From Vicugna pacos (Eukaryota > Chordata > Mammalia > Artiodactyla > Camelidae): a stretch of DNA of 64,000 bases. Made by a program: the position numbers and the translations under genes. Under the pieces are notes generated by a model, which was given only the letters and a program-made list of their open reading frames with translations, had not been told where the DNA came from and did no database searches. Numbering within the stretch: position 1 is the first letter of the stretch; each line of letters opens with the position of its first letter. Below are positions 38,508 to 50,159 of this stretch, piece after piece. The stretch is taken from the NCBI RefSeq assembly GCF_048564905.1, contig NC_132988.1, positions 68,318,001-68,382,000 of the forward strand, in the 5' to 3' direction.

Positions 38508-39658
38508 GACATAAATCTTAGCAATGTTCTCCTAGGGCAGTCTACTCAGGCAATAGAAATAAAAGCAAAAATATTTTTTTTAAAAAAACCCAAAAAACAA
38601 AAACAAACAAAAAAAGAAATAAAAGCAAGAATAAACAAATGGAACCTAATTAAACTTATAAGCTTTTACACAGCAAAGGAAACCATGAAGAAAACAAAAA
38701 TATAGCCTACAGAATGGTAGAAAATGTTTGCAAATGATACGACTGACAAGGGCTTAATTTCCATACAACTTAGTAACAAAAAAAAGAAACAACCCAATCC
38801 AAAAAGGACCTAAACAAGCAATTCTCCAATGAAGACATACAAATGGCCAATAAGCACATCAAAAAATGCTCAATATCACTAATTATCAGAGAAATGCAAG
38901 TCAAAACTACAATGAGATATCACCTCACACCAGTCAAGATAGCCATCATTCAAAAGTCCACAAATCATAAATGCTGGAGAGGGTGTGGAGAAAAGGGAAC
39001 CCTTCTACACTGTTGGTGGGAATACAGTTTGGTGAAGCCATTAGGGAAAACAGTATGGAGAGTCCTCATAAAACTAAAATACAGACTTAACATATGATCC
39101 AGCAATCCCACTCCTGGGCATATAACCAGAGGTAACCTTAATTCAAAAAGATATATGCACCCCAATGTTCACAGCAGCACTATTTACAATAGCCAAGACA
39201 TGGAAGCAACCTAAAAGTCTATTGACAGAGGACTGGATAAAGAAGTCATGGTACATTTATACAATGGAATACTACTCAGCCATAAATAAAGAATAAAATA
39301 ATGCCATTTGCAGCAACATGGATGGACCTAGAGATTGTCATTCTAAGTGAAGTAAGGCAGAAAGAGGAAAATATCATGTGATACCACTCATATGTTGAAT
39401 CTTTTTTTTAAAAAAGACACAAATGAATCTATTTATAAAACAGAAACAGACTTACAGACATAGAAGACAAACATGGTTACCAGGGGGAAAGGGATTGGGA
39501 ATGGATAAACTGGGAGTTCAAGATTTGCAGATACTAACTACTATATATAAAATACATAAACAACAAGTTTATACTGTATAGCACAGGAAACTGTATTCAA
39601 TATCTTACAGTAACCTATAATGAAAAAGAATATGAAAATGAATATATGTATTTATATG
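38508..39658 (+). mobile_element. Artiodactyl-age L1 3' end, sense, inserted in the older L1
   Basis: L1 ORF2 C-terminal region and 3'UTR in order: AAATGGAACCTAATTAAAC, GAAGACATACAAATGGCCAA, GAGAAATGCAAGTCAAAAC, ATGCTGGAGAGGGTGTGG, CCAGCAATCCCACTCCTGGG, TTTACAATAGCCAAGACATGG, ATACTACTCAGCCATAAATA, then the 3'UTR (CAGGAAACTGTATTCAATAT, AACCTATAATGAAAAAGAA). The open frame at 38843-39097 ([10 protein letters not shown]..., with [19 protein letters not shown]) is an ORF2 fragment, 5'-truncated and out of frame with the rest. The 3' end lacks the usual terminal ~90 bases. Confidence 0.88.
38569..38614. mobile_element. A-rich 46-base insertion inside the L1, flanked by a 14-base direct repeat
   Basis: AGAAATAAAAGCAA occurs at 38555-38568 and again at 38615-38628, and the normal L1 text continues across if one copy is removed. 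The insert is almost pure A/T with a few C. It looks like a target-site duplication around a tail-only retroinsertion. Confidence 0.6.
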
Positions 39659-39664
39659 TTTAAT

Positions 39665-40020
39665 TAATTTTTTTCTGAGTAATTCAGTTTGGAAAATTTT
39701 TACTGACATTCTTTGAATTCACTGATCTTTTCTTCCATTATATCCAGTCTGCTTGCTGATAATCTCATCCAATGAATTTTTTATTTCAGGATTTTAAAAT
39801 TAAGTTCTGGGGTTTCCATTTGATTTTTTAACAATTTTCTTATCTTTCCAGAAATTTTCTAATATTTCACTCAATGCATTTATTAATCATATTCCTACAA
39901 ATTCTTCAACATGTTTAATCTTACTTTAAAATTCTCTGTTGATTTCAATAGATTGTGGGTCTGTTCCTATTGACTGATTTTACTTTTGAGTATGGGTAAC
40001 ATTTCTTTGTATGATGGGTA
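39665..40020 (-). mobile_element. Probable continuation of the old L1, antisense
   Basis: TTTGAATTCACTGATCTTTTCTTCCATTATATCCAGTCTGC and GGTTTCCATTTGATTTTTTA resemble reverse-strand L1M 5' sequence. The family assignment is tentative. Confidence 0.4.
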
Positions 40021-40024
40021 GTTT

Positions 40025-40215
40025 TACATGTCAACTTGACTTGCAGCAGAGTGTCTAGATTAAACATTATTTCTGAGTTTGTCTGTGAAAGTGTTTCTGA
40101 ATGAGATTAGCATTTGACTTTATGGACTCCACAGAGTAGATTGTTCTGTTCAATTTGGGTGGGCAGCATCCAATCCATTGACAGCCTGAATAGAACAACA
40201 GGCAGAAGAAAGATA
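40025..40215. repeat. Old interspersed repeat (TTACATGTCAACTTGACTTG class), family unassigned
   Basis: Contains TTTTACATGTCAACTTGACT, TCTGAATGAGATTAGCATTTG, GGGTGGGCAGCATCCAATCC and CCTGAATAGAACAACAGGC, a recurrent mammalian repeat text I recognise but cannot name with confidence. Confidence 0.5.
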
Positions 40216-40259
40216 TTTTGTGGCTGGTCTAAAGGTTCCTTTGTCCAAATAAAACTGCA

Positions 40260-42385
40260 TCATCTTTTTAAATATATTATTATTATTTAAAATATGTAAA
40301 ATTAAGACTATCTTTTTAATATATTGTAGCCTTTTGTCCAAGCAGGCTAGAATGTAACCTCTTTCAATATAAAAATACTTTTTACAGTAACAGATTATAG
40401 CTAAATTCCCTACAGCCCTCTTATGATTCACTAAGTGGATTTTTTCTAATTCATTTCCTATTACTTGTATTGCGGTTAGGAACTGACTAACTCTGTATTC
40501 CAGTTACACAGATTTGTGATCTTTGATACCTAACTTCTAAGCCACCTTTTCCTCATCTGTAAAACAGGAACAATTGCATAGGTTGTCCCACAGGGCTATG
40601 GTGAATTTACACAATGTATTTCATGTAAAGCATCTGTCAGTTTCTAGCACATTAGCATTTTGACAATGTTACATGAATAAGGTAAAGCTAACAGAACATT
40701 TTTCTGATTATATGGCTCCTTCTGGATTTAGTATAATTAGAATCTTTATTAAACACAGAAAATGTCTTATATTCTTGATAATTCAATGATAAAAATTAAG
40801 GAGGAGAAGCTCGAAATTTTGGACCATGAACATGGAAGAAATCAGATAGGTACCTGAAGGATATACACAGTTCATGACTTTTGATTGTCATATACTGCCA
40901 AATAGAAAATGTCATTTTGTTTAAATTGTTAAAGTGATGAGGCAAACAGGGAAATAATGTTGTCATTGTTATTTTAATGCTGAGTGAATGAGTAGTTATA
41001 AAAGATTAATAGACTTATTTGAGTTAAGTAAATGGAGGGGCTTGATTCAGATCCTGGATGCAGGACTCTGCAGGCCACTTTCTTAAACTTTGCACGTGGA
41101 GCATCATCAGGGGAAATGGCTACTCAGGAGGAACCACGGGAAGTGTTCACAGAGCTCTGAGTAACAGAGAGGGCAGCCATGCTGTAAACCATGTATGGTA
41201 TCAAAAAATGTGGTTTTATTCAAACATTTTTTTACAAGTGTAATAGTTCATAGGAAGGAGTCATTAATTTCTTAAGGTTTATTATTTAATGATTACTAGT
41301 TTGAAAAAAGTATTTATTTTGAAAAGAAAAGGGAAGTTTTGGAATGGGCTACGCAGTTGTTGATAATATATGTCAAAAAATGGCAACATGGGCTACGTAA
41401 GTTATTTGTAACATATCAAATATGGGAATTTCCATCATTTGAGCCTATGAAAAATAAAAAATTATTAATAGAATTTGGTATAAAATTCAAATTATCCTGA
41501 CAAAATTATGTCTCATATGTATGAGGCACAGTCAATAAATGGGGATTCTCAGCTATTGAACTTTGGGCTTCAAGTTATAGTACAACTTACAAAAAACACC
41601 AGGAAATAGCCAAAGCAATTTCTGAAAAGTATTTAGTAAGCACATAGCTGGTGCCAGTGTAAGCCAGGTCTATTCCAGGGAACAGTATGGTGGACATGGG
41701 GCTGTCTGGCCATGACTCTGGCACTTGCTGGTTCAAATTCCAGGCTTGAGAACTCTATAACTGCTTTTCTTTTTAGCAGCTGAGGATCAAGTGTTCCATG
41801 GAGACTGAAAATTGACAACCACTCAGATTATAACATTGATACATAAGATTATAATTTTTCTCAGGAATCCAGAGTCACTAAAGTCAATTCTGGTTGAATG
41901 TAACATTTGCAGGGGCTTTGACAAGAATTCAGAGATTTATTTGTCTGTATCCATCCTCTTAGAAAATATAACAGACTTTTTAAAATAAAAATTCTTCTTT
42001 AGTATTGACATACATGCAAGTTTATTAATGGTTAGATCATTTCTCAAGATTTTCAAATCACAGAAAAGTGATAATGCTTAAAGAAAGTGTGTGTACTGAA
42101 TTTCTACAAACTGTCTATTTCTAGTATATATCAAATTTGTACATATTACAAGATATGGAACATAAGATGTGGAACAAGATATTTCTGCTCCCTTATTGCA
42201 GTAATGGTGTTAATTCACTGCTAAGACTTCACATAGTGTGGCTTGAAATGTGTACTAATTCTAATATATTAACTAAGTAACTAACTAACATATTAAGCCC
42301 CTATCTGGTTCTAAATACTATGCAAGGTGCTTTCATATCTCTTTATATTAGGTGAGAAACCTAATTACCTGAGGAACCCTGAGGA
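40260..42385. other. Intergenic, nothing recognised
   Basis: AT-rich unique sequence with no splice-bounded exon or named repeat. Confidence 0.45.
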
Positions 42386-42389
42386 TGTG

Positions 42390-42718
42390 TGGCAAGAAGA
42401 GGTCTGATTTATGATGGTGGTCAAAGGGTACAAACTTCCAGTTATAAGATGAGTAAGTCCTAATCTAATTTATACCATGGTGACTATAGTCAACAGTACT
42501 GTGTTGTATACTTGAAAGTTGCTGACAGTTAGATCTTAAATGTTCTCACAACACAGAAACACACACACAAAACTAACCATGTGAGGTGACAGATGTGTTA
42601 ACTAACCTTATTGTGGTAATCATTTCACAACAGAAACGTATATCAAACCATTACATTATACAGCTTAAACTTACCCAATGTCATATAACAAATTTGTCTC
42701 AATAAAGCTGGAAAAATA
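42390..42718 (+). mobile_element. L1MA/MB-type 3' end, sense
   Basis: GATGGTGGTCAAAGGGTACA, CCATGGTGACTATAGTCAAC, GTGTTGTATACTTGAAAG, TGTGGTAATCATTTCACAAC and a CAATAAAGCTGGAAAAA end are standard L1 3' landmarks. Confidence 0.85.
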
Positions 42719-43224
42719 CTATGTATTTAGAAAGTTGAATAAATAAAACTATCATTGTTCTTTAAACCTTGTTTCAGTTGTGTGTGTCAATGTTATGACA
42801 TATCATGCATTTTTCCCTATGAGTTGCATTTTAAAAGGTTTAAAAGATTCTTTAGAAGAATGTGGGGAAGATGGGTTGGGGAGAGGAGAATATTGGACAT
42901 AGGGAATCTAACTGAAACCACCGTTAACAGTCCAGAAGAGAAGGAAGAACTAAAATAAGGAAATGGCAATGAGGATGGAAGAGCCTGACTCCTGGAATAC
43001 ACAAGAAGGAGAAACTTAATTACTATTAGATGCCAAAGGGAAGGGCCAAGGGAAGGATAAGGTGGGTCTCAGATTCCAGCTTGGATGTGTGAGTGACTAA
43101 GGACCATCTGCTGAGGAACTAAACAAAAGTAAGGAGAGATTTGGAGGGAAAAATAATAATTTCAGTTTGAACTATACCCATCAGACATCTAAAGGGAATG
43201 TGAAGTTAGATAAAGACTTCAAGC

Positions 43225-43364
43225 TAACCGGGAACTATATTCAATATCTTGTAACAACCTTTAATGAAAAATAATATGGAAATGAATATACGCTTGAGTA
43301 GGACATTATGCTGTGCACCAGACTAACACATGAAACTGACAATACTTCAATTAAAAAAAAAAAG
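43225..43364 (+). mobile_element. Artiodactyl L1 3' tail, sense
   Basis: GGGAACTATATTCAATATCTTG ... TTATGCTGTGCACCAG ... AACTGACAATACTTCAATTA then poly(A). The same 3'UTR end recurs at 63780. Confidence 0.8.
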
Positions 43365-43734
43365 TCTTCAAGCTAAAGGTATAGGCTGGGGAGTCAGAAG
43401 TAGATTATATTATTCAGAGTAAGTATAAGCTAAAAGGTTAAGAGGTCATGTACGATGAATTGGAGAAAAAAGAATCAGCAAAGATTAAAGCTGCCATCAG
43501 AAACGTTGAAAAAGAACAAGAGAGAATGTATAAGAAGCCCAGGAAGAGACAACTAGTTTTCTGAATGGGAGTAGTCGCCACCATTAAATGCCCCCAAAAT
43601 GTCAATATCCTGAAGACAGAAAAGCCTTTATGGTTTTCACAGTTAAGTGACAACTGGCAGCTTTTGTCAGAACAATTTCAGATAAGTATAAGAAACAGAA
43701 ACACAGTTGTAAGGTAAAGAAGTGAATAGTACGT

Positions 43735-43802
43735 TATATATACATGCACACAAACACACATATACACACACATGCAGGCTCACACACACACACACACACA
43801 AC
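43735..43802. repeat. CA-rich compound microsatellite
   Basis: TATATACATGCACACAAACACAC ... (CA)n. Visible directly. Confidence 0.85.
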
Positions 43803-44014
43803 CCGTTATCCTAGTCCTAAGGAAATCCGCTCTAACCCCAGCTTGGTCAAAATGAAAGCTAAAATACAACAACATACTAGTTTTAATAAATTAGGTTTCT
43901 AATGGAACAATGTTCTTTAAATCAGTGAGATAAACTGAATGTTCAGATACAGGCAAAGAAAGTTTAATGTTTCTATAATTTCGCACTGATTTTTCTAAAC
44001 TTCTGCTATGGTGA

Positions 44015-44275
44015 CAGTATAAAGCACTAGTTAAAGAGTATGGGTTTTGGAACCAAATTGCTGGTATTCGATATTCTCTGTCAGAGTACAAGTTATGATA
44101 CTTTAGACCTGTTATTACTTCTCCACCTCTTTATCTATAAAATGGAGATGATGTTGATAATAGTGCTTTGCTCTTGGAGTTGGTTGTTCTGCAGATTAAA
44201 TGAGGTAATACATACAAAGTGCTTACGTTTGTGCTTGAGCACTTAGAGCCCTCAATGAATGTTAGTTGTCACAAT
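44015..44275 (+). mobile_element. MIR, sense, nearly full length
   Basis: GCACTAGTTAAAGAGTATGGG, TTTTGGAACCAAATTGC, CTCTTTATCTATAAAATGGAG, AATGAGGTAATACATACAAAG and CCTCAATGAATGTTAGTTG cover the MIR from head to tail. Confidence 0.8.
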
Positions 44276-45056
44276 TTTTCTGAGTTCTCTTGAGAAAAAT
44301 TCCTAGAAATTATAAAAGAAAGGAAGGGACATTGATGTATTGCTACAGCTTGGTTCATAAAAATTCTGTTGAAACAGAAACTGAACACATGTATGCAATA
44401 TTTTTCAGGGCTTTTAAATAAATGATGAAAAGCCCAAGTTTTATGCATATATATTTAAAGTGATTCTTGAATTTTTTGAGGGCACTAGTTTTCAGTCCTA
44501 TATTTGATGGATATACACCGTCTGTTGTGTTAAGTGCATCTTTAATTGAAAAACAGATTATTGTGTTTCATAACATAACCACAATACCTGATACTACCAA
44601 ATACAGTCCACTGATCTTTGAAGTTCTAACCCTAAAATCAAAGAGCTAAAAGTAGAATCATGCAAAGGGCTTCAATTCCATATTTAACATTTTTAGATTG
44701 TTTTCTTAAAATTACAGCACTATCAAAAAACTTTCTAATAGATTATAATCAATACCAACAGGATGCTGAGGAAATAATGTTTTAATTATAGAAATTAAAG
44801 GAAAAGATTTTTAAATAAGTGCACGGGGCTACATTATGTGAAGTGATGAGCTTGGAATATACAAAGATACACAACTGTGAAAAGAAACCACAAATAGTTG
44901 TATTTGGTAGTCACTCAGCCAAAGTTTCAATGAAACTGTAAATGTCAGTTATTCCCCAATTTCAACACACTGTGATAGTTGATGATTCAACTAATAACTG
45001 ATCCCAGGGAGAGGCCTTCAAGCCGCAGACTTCTCCATTCCATTCACTTCTGAGTG

Positions 45057-45143
45057 TATAAATTAGCTGTGATATTCCAGGGTCAGTCACTCCCAATTTG
45101 TTATCACAGCATCCAAGAGAAGACACTGACTGGCAAGTCTGAG
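45057..45143 (+). promoter_or_regulatory. FDCSP: FDCSP core promoter and non-coding exon 1
   Basis: TATAAA at 45057-45062 is followed about 30 bases later by a likely start near 45088 and a segment ending in CTGAG with donor GTAAGAG at 45144. The intron then runs 2.4 kb to the acceptor at 47558-47559. The spacing fits a TATA-driven SCPP gene with a short UTR exon of about 56 bases. Confidence 0.7.
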
Positions 45144-48100
45144 GTAAGAGAGTTCTTAAATATCATTGATCTTAAATATCAAGATATTTTGTGTACCTTA
45201 TATATAATCTGTATTATCTAGATAGATAGATATAGATATGTACGCATCCTGTAAGCTGTCCAAATTAAAATTATTGAGATTGGCATGTAATGGTTGCTTG
45301 AATTTGTAAACTATAAGTAATTAGACAATCATGTGGGATACACCTATTTATAAAACTTTTTCTTAAAATCACCATCCAGCTATAGTAAGTGCGTATTTTA
45401 GAATGACCATGAATAAATCTTCGGCAGGGGAGGGGGGCATGCTGGTAGCACACCAAGACTGTTACAGAGCCTCACGCCCATCAGTTTTAATTTTAAGGGT
45501 CTAAGTCAGCAAATAAAGGGAACATGCACTAACCGATATTCTCTAAAGTATGAACAGATGCCAATTTATTTGTAGCCTCTGTGTTATCTTTAAAATTTGC
45601 TGTATTTACATTCCATTCTATAACATACCGTGTTGATTTTAAGGTAAAAGTTACTTGTGCTCTCCTATAAATCTTTGAGTGAAGTTGATGCTGCAGGCAG
45701 ATGCATCTAACTTATTCAGACACTGGGTTTATTCCCCAACATACAGCAATGTATTGCTATGTATGTACCATAGCTTGAGAAGAAAAATAAAAGGTGGTAA
45801 TTGGTAATTATGCTATGTGCTGACTACAAAATATGACCTGGAAGAGTCCATGATGTGTTTTATTTACCTTTTTGCTTAAAGTGGTTTTAAATAATCCTTG
45901 AAACCAGTTTGATATCTCCTATTGTAAATGTTCTGCTTGAATTCTATCCTCTCCAAAACATATCCTTGATTTGTCTCTGTTTTCTTCTTTATCCTCTCAG
46001 TATTTTGTAATTTCTATGTATAGTACATTGTAAAAGTATCTGTCTTTCCTTCCTAACTGCCAGAGGACAGAAATTATGCCCCTGACAGCACCTAGCACAA
46101 TGCTTTGCACTTAGAAGTTAGGCTATATGCGTGTATATATGTGTGTTTATGAGAAGTAGCTGTGTGTTTTGTGTGTGTGTGTGTGTGTGTGTGTGCCAGT
46201 GTGTGCCTGTGTGTAAAACTTTCACTGTTAATTGCTTATACTGCTAGTCTTCCTATAGAATTTTGAACTTGACTTGTCTTATTACAATTATAACATTACC
46301 TGGTATTTTCTTTAAATCCCAATTTGAATTTTGATTAATATGACAAAAAGTGAAGACAAAGTTAAAAGCTTGAGTATATTTTTTCTTTCACATTTTATTT
46401 TTCTGTCTCATAGATATTTAGAAAACATCAAGAGATGATGAAATCTCCCTAGAATCTTATTAAAATCAACTCCATGCCACCCCATTTTAATAATAATGAC
46501 ATGAGCAACTGACATTTTCCTCAATGTAAAATTAATTAAATAATCTTCGGAAAACATGGTGATGTATCATATAACATTATAACAATGTTATTATTAAGGT
46601 CCATGAAAGTAGGGACTTTCTCAGCTGTTATCTATACTCAGTTCCTAGAATGGTGCTTGACAATCAGTGATCAAGAAGTACTTTATGGATAAATAAGTGA
46701 ATAAATATGAGGGCAACTTGAAGAAAAGTCCCTTAGCCAACCCCCTCTTTCCAATCTGACTGCTCCCCCATATACTCCATAGTGTAAAATGCATGCACAC
46801 CATGACAAAGAGGAAGACTAACGACTAATGGTACTACCCCACAGGGAAAATTGTCCATTTGTGTTTGAAATCAAGTAATATACACAGGCGTATTGTATTT
46901 ATGAAAAAATATGGTTTTAAATGCAAGCTTCTATGCTTTATTGTCTACATCTCAATTGTATAATATGATTGTTAGTTATATATTTGATTTAGCTCAGATT
47001 TCTCAAGTATTTATTAGCAAATATAACTGATACACTATAACAAAGTGTATCATAAGTCTACAGTAGAAACTAAAGGAGAACAAAATGCTTTGGAAATGTC
47101 CTTTCTCATATGTCAAAAATAGATCCCCTCCAAACAGCATGGAATTTGGGGGGCTGCCTGGGAACCAACGCAAATAATCCATCACCTAAATTAATTTCAT
47201 GGTTATTATTGTATGGAATCTTGTTTTTAAATTCTTGAGATCTCTAAGTAACTTATTCCCACATTAATATTCTCTGTATAAACCAAGGCCATATTTCATT
47301 CCAGAAACTACTCTTATTACCATGTTATATTATTCTTAAATAATATGTGGGCATTGTTTTTAAAAGAATCGATGCCACATAGTTATAATATTGCAAAACA
47401 CCTTTGATGTTACCCAAAAAACAATGCTCTCCAAATAGGTTGATGTCCTAAGATTGTTAAGTAACTTGTCCAAGGTCTAAGAGCTATTAGTAACACAATT
47501 TGTACCACAGCTAGATCTTCTGAGTTTGTGTTAACATTTGGTCTTTCTGTTACTCCTAGCATGTCTCTGAATAAGATTAAAGTCCTCCTTGTGATCACAG
47601 CCATGTTGGCAGTGACCACTGGTTTCCCGGTGAGTATCCATTTCTACATTCCAGAGTATTTATGGGTGTTCTTGTTGTTGTTCTAATTCATGAATCCTAG
47701 GATTTTTCTCCTCTTCACACTGTATTCTACTTTATAAGCATACTTAATATCTGGCTTTTTAATGTTATATTCTATAAAATTTTATAAATTATACACTGTT
47801 CAGTGTGTAGCTTAATTCCACATAGCTTTGTGCAGTGGTAAATTTGAGGCATTTAGAGTGAATTTAGAGTAACATTTTTCAGAAAAATAATTCCTACAAT
47901 ATTTTCTGGAAGCTTAAATCCTAGGTTAAAAGAAATATATACTATGAGACAATGTTAGCTAGTGAATAATCAAATTACTTCTCTCCTATATATGTGTATA
48001 TTTCTCTGTGTTTTATTAGCATGAGTTGAACTAATTTTACTGTTTGAGCTTTAGGTCTCTCAAGGCAAGGAAAGAGAAGAACGAAGTGTAAGTTACACTT

Positions 48101-50155
48101 TCTCTTTTTATCATGTAAGATTTCCATATGAAATATTCACAACTGTGGTTAAAGATATTTCTTTATCCAAACATCTTGAAATCTAGAGAAATCCTTAGAA
48201 AGTTTGAATATTAGACTCAACAGAGGTTTAGCCTTCACGAATTTGATCTCTGCTTGCAGAAAGAGAATTATCTTATCATCTCATGTAACAGTGGGACTAA
48301 ACTGATTTATCACTCTGTGATGGATTGGGTTATAATATATTTTACTGACATTTTCTAGTCTAATAAAGGTTCATAATTGCTCATGTCTCCACTCACCTTT
48401 AACTCTACAAAACCAATTCCAGAGAAGGTAAAATAATGATGATGATGATGATGACGAAGAAGAAGAAGAACAACAACAACTTGAGAATTAGGAAATGTGG
48501 ACCTGTTCTGATGGTCCCACTGGTGGAAAATTCATTAAAAGCTTATTTTGGTCTAAACAGTTAATCAAAAATGTTTAACAAAAAGAAAATAAAATTTGAA
48601 AAGGAAGATTTATGTTTACACTCATAAATCTTATTATCTGGAAAGAAGCATGATTTTGAGACCAAAACTAGCATGTTAAGGATACAGAAATTAAAAGGAA
48701 TACGGAAGGAAGGTGGAGAGGGAAAGAGGGAAGAAAGAAAAGAGGTAGATGAGACTGTGTCTGAGGTCCTTGGGCAAAGAAGGAGAAACTGATGTCTCCT
48801 CTTCAGCACCCTCCCCTTGGCCTTATACTTACAGAACTGATTATCAGGAAAATTTGGCTACGAGTAGAAACGTACAAGCACATGGTTATCTCTAAGTAAT
48901 TTCCTAAAATTCTCTTTAAAAATGCAAATTAATCAAAGCCTTATTTATAGTATACACAGAAAAGGTAAATGATTTCAGAACTTCTAAAACCTCTACTTAA
49001 AAATGAAAACTCACATGTTAATTTGACTTCTTTCTTTCAACAGGCCAGTGACAGTAATGAACTACCTTCGCAGCTCTGTCTGCCGCCTTACCGATATCCA
49101 TTTGGCACATATCCACCATTCCTATATCCATGGCTTAGCTACTTTTATCCTCCTATTCCAGTACCTGGGTCTGCCCCCACACCTATCCCTCTTAATGAGC
49201 AGTAAATAAGAAAAATAAAGTGCAATTTAAGATGAAATAGGTGGTAAGTATATAGAGTACAGCATGTGTTTTCTAACTTTGTTGTTTGTGGATTGAAATG
49301 CATCATTTCATGAAAAAAAATGTTATAATGTTTTCACTTGGCACCACTAAGTTACAAATTATTTCAATCTTGTTCTCTGGTAGAAATTGTTAGGATCTCT
49401 ACTCAGAGGTACAAACACGTGTCCTTCCATGATCCAACCAACACAGCAGCTTAAATCCCTCACTTGCTGTGACGTAATACAAATAAACTCTTTCTTATTA
49501 AAATATTTTCTGCAAAATATTTTTTAACATTTTCTACTATCATCAAGGGCTGTGCATTTAAGGGCTGAATCAGAGCACTAAAGAAGGCAAAACTTTAACC
49601 AAAGATCGTAACAGATGAACTTGCAGATTTAGAGTCTAAGGTAGACCTCAGCCTATTTCCTAGAAAATCATGCATTTTTCTAATTAATATTAAAACCCTA
49701 ACTTCTGATGGTCGCATTACAATAAAACCCTAAAGGCTGAATACTCCACTTGTAACAGAGGTCATTATCATCTCATCATCTCAAAAACGAACTGATGGTC
49801 TGTCCATTACCAATGAATTGAGGAAATGTAGACTATACTAAAGATTATATTAGGACCCAGAGGACAAAATCTTTCATCTAATACCAACTAGTAAAGACCT
49901 GTGCCATCTTTCCTGCAACTACTCAGTCTTCCTGAGCAGAAAGTTTCCCAGTCCTTGAACTAGATATACTTTTGAGGCACCATTTATAATTAAAAAGTAA
50001 AAAACTTACGTGTTTGCGAGCAAATGACCCATTGAGATTAATAACTATATGCCTGTGATTTATTTCAGGTCACTGTAAAATTGAACATGAGCCACTTCCT
50101 TGAAGAATCAATATTCCTGTTAATAAAAGAAAAATAAATGCAATTGAAATATTAT
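45088..50155 (+). CDS. FDCSP: FDCSP, follicular dendritic cell secreted protein (complete, 3 coding exons)
   Basis: Small secreted Pro/Tyr-rich peptide of the SCPP family, made by follicular dendritic cells and by oral and periodontal epithelium. Exon 1 (non-coding) is about 45088-45143. Coding exons are 47561-47629 (23 codons, signal peptide ending ...TGFP), 48055-48087 (11 codons, VSQGKEREERS) and 49044-49205 (53 codons plus stop), 87 residues in all against 85 recalled for human. All introns are phase 0. The exon order and the FPVSQ...ER.S.SDS signature match human FDCSP, and the mature chain is dominated by Pro, Tyr and Phe (YRYPFGTYPPFLYPW). After the stop a donor at 49244 leads to a 3'UTR exon from 50069 with AATAAA at 50122 and 50133. 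Oddities: the ATG lies upstream of the human-equivalent start, directly after the acceptor, and residue 46 is a Cys not present in the human sequence I recall. Confidence 0.94.
45144..47559 (+). other. FDCSP: FDCSP intron 1 with a TG microsatellite and L2 scraps
   Basis: 2.4-kb intron. It contains antisense L2 3' pieces near 46.02-46.12 kb (CCTAGCACAATGCTTTGCAC) and 46.59-46.71 kb, and a (TG)n tract at about 46126-46215. No extra exon recognised. Confidence 0.6.
46126..46215. repeat. TG microsatellite, compound
   Basis: TGTGTATATATGTGTG ... (GT)n ... GTGCCAGTGTGTGCCTGTGTG. Visible directly. Confidence 0.85.
48438..48479. repeat. Compound trinucleotide repeat in FDCSP intron 3
   Basis: Five GAT, one GAC, five GAA and three CAA in one register. 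In the frame following AAT it would read N-D6-E5-Q3-LEN then stop, but it is bounded upstream by an in-frame stop and lies inside an intron. Confidence 0.9.
50069..50155 (+). other. FDCSP: FDCSP terminal 3'UTR exon with poly(A) signals
   Basis: A TTTATTTCAG acceptor ends at 50068. Two AATAAA hexamers follow at 50122-50127 and 50133-50138. The exon pairs with the GTAAGT donor at 49244, 38 bases after the stop. Another AATAAA at 49213, right after the stop, might serve an unspliced shorter 3' end. Confidence 0.6.
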
Positions 50156-50159
50156 ACAG

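Noticed and set aside
38843-39097. Open frame with Cys/Trp-rich text ([19 protein letters not shown])
   Set aside because: It is part of L1 ORF2, with standard L1 text on both sides, not a host gene.
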